Source: Cyanobacteria bacterium UBA2566 (GTDB lineage Bacteria; Cyanobacteriota; Cyanobacteriia; Cyanobacteriales; Desertifilaceae). From it: a DNA stretch of 13,771 nucleotides. Each line of letters begins with the position of its first letter. Within the stretch, counting starts at the first letter, position 1. A program made the position numbers and the translations under genes. The stretch lies in the NCBI GenBank assembly GCA_002340255.1, contig DDLS01000207.1, forward strand, positions 1 to 13,771, in the 5' to 3' direction. The notes under the pieces are model-generated. The model saw only the letters and a program-made list of their open reading frames with translations, was not told the DNA's origin and ran no database searches. Below, one piece after another: positions 10,792 to 13,771 of this stretch.

Positions 10792-13771
10792 CTATAACTC
10801 AATGGGAATCTCAATGACAAACTCCGTTCCTTTTTTCAGCTCAGAGACACAGTACAACTGTCCCCTATGCTGCTCAGTGACAATTTGGTAACTGGTGGAT
10901 AAACCCAGACCAGTCCCTTTACCGACAGGTTTGGTGGTGAAAAACGGGTCAAATATACGCTGGCGAATGCTGTCACTAATTCCTGGCCCGTTGTCTGCAA
11001 TGCGAATCTTGATTTTTCGTGTATCAGTACCTTCAGTGCTAATGCGAATCTCTCTTGTTTTAGAAGACACCTGAGCGTTGCAGGATTCTAGGGCATCGAT
11101 TGCATTGGTGATAATATTAAGAAAGACTTGATTGAGTTGACTGGCGTAGCAGTTGATTCGCGGCAGTTTCGCATAGTCTTTAGTGATTTTAATTTCCTTT
11201 TGCTTCCCAGTAGAACTAAGGCGATGCTGTAAAATCATTAGGGTATTATCCAATCCTTCATGGACATCTATTCGCTTCATTTCTGACTCATCCAAACGAG
11301 AGAAATTACGCAATCCCAAAATAATGTGGCGAATGCGATCGCTCCCTGTCTCCATAGAAAAGAGGATGTTTTCCATATCTTCCTTAACAAAATCCAAATC
11401 ACTGTCTTCTAGCTTTTCTGCCAGAGTCACACTTGTATCAGTAAATTCTTGTTGGTAAAGTTCGACCAGCTCTAATAAGGTGTGGAAATGATCGCGTGAG
11501 TAAATAATATTACCTGAGATAAAGCTGATGGGATTGTTAATTTCATGGGCAATTCCCGCCACCATTTGCCCCAAGCTAGACATTTTTTCGCTCTGGATTA
11601 ATTGAAGTTGAGTCCTTTGCAATTGCTCCAGAGTGGTTTGCAAGTGCCGGTTTTTGTCGTGGAGTTCCTGAGTTCTGTGCTCCACCTGGGTTTCCAGGGT
11701 ATGGCTATATTCTTCTAAGCGATGATAGAGTCGGGCATTTTCGATGGAAATCGCGGCTTGAGCGCTCAGAAGTTCGAGCAGTGCCAGGCGATTTCTTGTA
11801 AAAGCCCCCACTGCCAGATGATTTTCCAGATAAAGAATGCCAATGAGCTTGCCTTGGTTGAGAATAGGGGTACACAAGAAACTTTTGGGCTGCCCTTGAA
11901 GTAGATAAGAGTCGGCTGCAAACTGGGTATCGCCAGCAAAGTTGTTGACAATAATTGGTGTTTGGGTACGTTTGACCTTATTAATCACGCTTGTTGGCAA
12001 GGCAGAATCATCTGATGCTTCGTTCAAACGCAACTCATAATTTTCTCCCGAACATTGAGCGACCACTTGCCAACCTTCTGATTGACTTAAAAGCAGAATG
12101 CCACTATCAGCTCCAGCATTTTCCAGCGCTGCCTTCATCAGAGCTAAAACCAGTTTGTCCAACTGAATTTCACTTGACAGGGACTGAGATGCTTTCATAG
12201 CTGTTGCCCAGTCGAGCATCAAGCCAGTTGTACTCGTACTCGAACTAACCGTTTTTGTCAACGTCGAAGCAACACTTTGATCGCTCTCCAGTATTTCAGC
12301 CGGTTGCCCAATTCGCGAGAGCAGTTGGGGATATTTTTCTTCGAGTTGGTGAGTTTTGGCTTTTGCACCCCATCGGGCGTAGCAGTAGTAGGCATCGGTC
12401 ATATAGGCCCGAGCAATTTTTTCTTTGCCCCAGTCGAGGTAAAATTGAGCTGCTAGTTCATTGGCGAGAGCTTCTTCTTGGATGTACTTACTGTCCTTTG
12501 CTTCGGCGATCGCCCGGTCGTAAAGTTCCATTACTTCCATTTGCTTACCCGCCACTCGCGCCCGTTCAGCTTCGACAAGCAAATATTTGTGTAGAAAGTT
12601 TTCCGGGCAGCTATCAGCGAAACGTTTAATCTTGACTTGATTGCTTTCAATTTGCGATCGCTCCTCTTCGGACAAATCGCCATTGCGTCTCAACCAGTTC
12701 AAAGAACTGTAGTAGTAATATCCCGAAGCGGTTGTAAAAGACTCGCAAGCCATAAAAAACTTACTCGCTTCTATGGTGTAATTGCAACCCCCTTCAAAAT
12801 CCCCGTACACGCAAGCCGCGTGCATCTGGAGAATGGTGTAAATCCCTAGGGGAAGATAAGATTTGGCAGCAATATGATGTTCAAACCAAGCTTGTTCTGC
12901 CGCACCTTCCTCATCCGTGCGACCAGAGAGCTTCTGGATGAAAAATTGACAAGCCTCGAAGATATTGAGGGCCAGATCGTTTTGCATTTTGTGGGCGATC
13001 GCCGAAAACTTCTCGATATCAGTGGCAATATCTCTTAAGTTTTCTCCCCCAAAGATGCGATTGTAAATATTGGCAAATAAATTGTAGACGGTATATTGCA
13101 CATCTCCTGATTCGAGCCCAGCTAAGAACCCTTCGTAATTCACTTTGGGAGCATCTTGAATGGGTTTGGCTTTTACATAAACACACCCACCAAGTAAGAA
13201 ACAGGAACTTGAGCGCTCAGACTTATTCTTGAGCTTATAGCTCAATTGCAGAGACAACTCACAAAATTGTACGGCTTGTTGATATTGATTTTTCAATAAC
13301 CCCAGCCATTCACCATAACTGGCATAGACCATAATTGACTTGGGAAAATTGCCATATTCGATGGACAAGCGCACGCTTCTGACTACGGCAAAATCATAGA
13401 GATCGCGATCGCCACTAAAGTATCCTGCTGCTATCACTTTCATCAGCAATTCGATCGCCACTTTCGCTCCCGGGTCAGTCGCTTCCGGTAAATCCAACAA
13501 CACATTAATAGGGCGATTTTCGAGTTGGGCGGTAATCGCCTCTACATCCTCTTGAACCAATCGTTTGATATTCTCTGGGTTAACCTCAATTCCCACCTCT
13601 CGCAACCCAGCTAAACCAACTTCAATGGCTTTAACATAAGCGTTTTGCAGGACAGATTGATTCGTTTTGAGCATATAAATGCGAGCGCGGTCTACAGGAG
13701 ACTGGGCCAAGGGAAGTAAAGTTGTTAGATTAGTGTCTAACGCCTCAAAATCAACACTCATAAGTTGGACT
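10792..13771 (-). CDS. Sensor histidine kinase with GAF domain, N-terminus beyond the window
   Basis: This is a signal-transducing kinase that autophosphorylates on histidine and passes phosphate to a response regulator. Counted from the first ATG in the window (13761), residues 1-460 are TPR-like helices of the type found after the AAA ATPase in giant cyanobacterial sensors. A GAF domain follows at about 525-690, a coiled linker at 695-730, HisKA with phospho-acceptor His739 in GIAHEINNP, then HATPase with an N box near 884 (NIITNAIDAL), IADNGPGIS near 924 and GKGTGLGLS near 949. The frame stays open upstream of 13761 (codons for V, Q, L) to the window edge. Homologues carry a Ser/Thr kinase and AAA ATPase before this point, so 13761 is probably not the real start. 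No receiver domain is attached and no response regulator is adjacent. Confidence 0.92.
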   Translation of the reverse strand, partial: VQLMSVDFEALDTNLTTLLPLAQSPVDRARIYMLKTNQSVLQNAYVKAIEVGLAGLREVGIEVNPENIKRLVQEDVEAITAQLENRPINVLLDLPEATDPGAKVAIELLMKVIAAGYFSGDRDLYDFAVVRSVRLSIEYGNFPKSIMVYASYGEWLGLLKNQYQQAVQFCELSLQLSYKLKNKSERSSSCFLLGGCVYVKAKPIQDAPKVNYEGFLAGLESGDVQYTVYNLFANIYNRIFGGENLRDIATDIEKFSAIAHKMQNDLALNIFEACQFFIQKLSGRTDEEGAAEQAWFEHHIAAKSYLPLGIYTILQMHAACVYGDFEGGCNYTIEASKFFMACESFTTASGYYYYSSLNWLRRNGDLSEEERSQIESNQVKIKRFADSCPENFLHKYLLVEAERARVAGKQMEVMELYDRAIAEAKDSKYIQEEALANELAAQFYLDWGKEKIARAYMTDAYYCYARWGAKAKTHQLEEKYPQLLSRIGQPAEILESDQSVASTLTKTVSSSTSTTGLMLDWATAMKASQSLSSEIQLDKLVLALMKAALENAGADSGILLLSQSEGWQVVAQCSGENYELRLNEASDDSALPTSVINKVKRTQTPIIVNNFAGDTQFAADSYLLQGQPKSFLCTPILNQGKLIGILYLENHLAVGAFTRNRLALLELLSAQAAISIENARLYHRLEEYSHTLETQVEHRTQELHDKNRHLQTTLEQLQRTQLQLIQSEKMSSLGQMVAGIAHEINNPISFISGNIIYSRDHFHTLLELVELYQQEFTDTSVTLAEKLEDSDLDFVKEDMENILFSMETGSDRIRHIILGLRNFSRLDESEMKRIDVHEGLDNTLMILQHRLSSTGKQKEIKITKDYAKLPRINCYASQLNQVFLNIITNAIDALESCNAQVSSKTREIRISTEGTDTRKIKIRIADNGPGISDSIRQRIFDPFFTTKPVGKGTGLGLSTSYQIVTEQHRGQLYCVSELKKGTEFVIEIPIEL

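Larger units (their letters stand above)
3364..13412. repeat. Dispersed HIP1 octamers (GCGATCGC)
   Basis: Exact GCGATCGC copies begin at 3364, 5432, 5726, 6182, 7313, 7711, 7794, 7977, 9947, 10134, 10615, 11335, 12505, 12654, 12995 and 13405. The octamer is the highly iterated palindrome typical of many cyanobacterial chromosomes. None is found in 1-3363. Confidence 0.9.

Noticed and set aside
12255..12629. 124-codon plus-strand frame
   Set aside because: It lies wholly opposite the histidine kinase coding sequence, has no ribosome site and an atypical composition.

Overview
The window looks like chromosomal DNA from a cyanobacterium, probably a filamentous one of the Oscillatoria type. The main evidence is at least 16 copies of the HIP1 octamer GCGATCGC between 3364 and 13412. 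The gene families also fit: a hybrid peroxiredoxin-glutaredoxin, a DUF3419/BtaA-like enzyme and a giant GAF/histidine-kinase sensor. I cannot name the species.

Region A (1 to about 3170) looks like an inserted island. It has no HIP1 octamer. It holds a nested inverted repeat that could be a structured RNA (92-230), a cyanobacterial accessory-type gene of unknown function (359-1009) behind a 9-bp inverted repeat, and a convergent tyrosine recombinase (1058-2629, minus). The two genes share a bidirectional terminator, and repeated TTCAACACA boxes sit at the recombinase start. Two tRNA 3'-end-like fragments (2721-2745 and 3144-3168) flank a hairpin-rich, gene-free stretch. This is the layout expected where elements integrate into tRNA 3' ends.

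Region B (3206-7113) is HIP1-containing and housekeeping in character. A DUF3419/BtaA-like SAM-dependent transferase converges on a peroxiredoxin-glutaredoxin fusion, with a pair of AGAAACCSGGTTTCT palindromes between them. The fusion gene diverges from aspS. It has a strong -35/-10 promoter, with two nested dyads wrapped around the -10 and start site.

Region C (7397-10466) is a tight three-gene module. It encodes a 711-residue protein with a proline-rich N-terminus, a coiled coil and a long hydrophobic hairpin, then a 169-residue soluble protein resembling YbjN or secretion-chaperone folds, then a small three-helix membrane protein. My working hypothesis is a pore-forming effector with its chaperone and an immunity-like membrane protein. 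This is the best candidate here for an undescribed system, and it is inference only.

Region D (10467-13771) starts with a repeat-rich spacer. The rest is the C-terminal 990 or so residues of a large sensor histidine kinase (helical repeats, GAF, HisKA, HATPase). Its reading frame stays open to the right edge of the window, so the gene is incomplete here.
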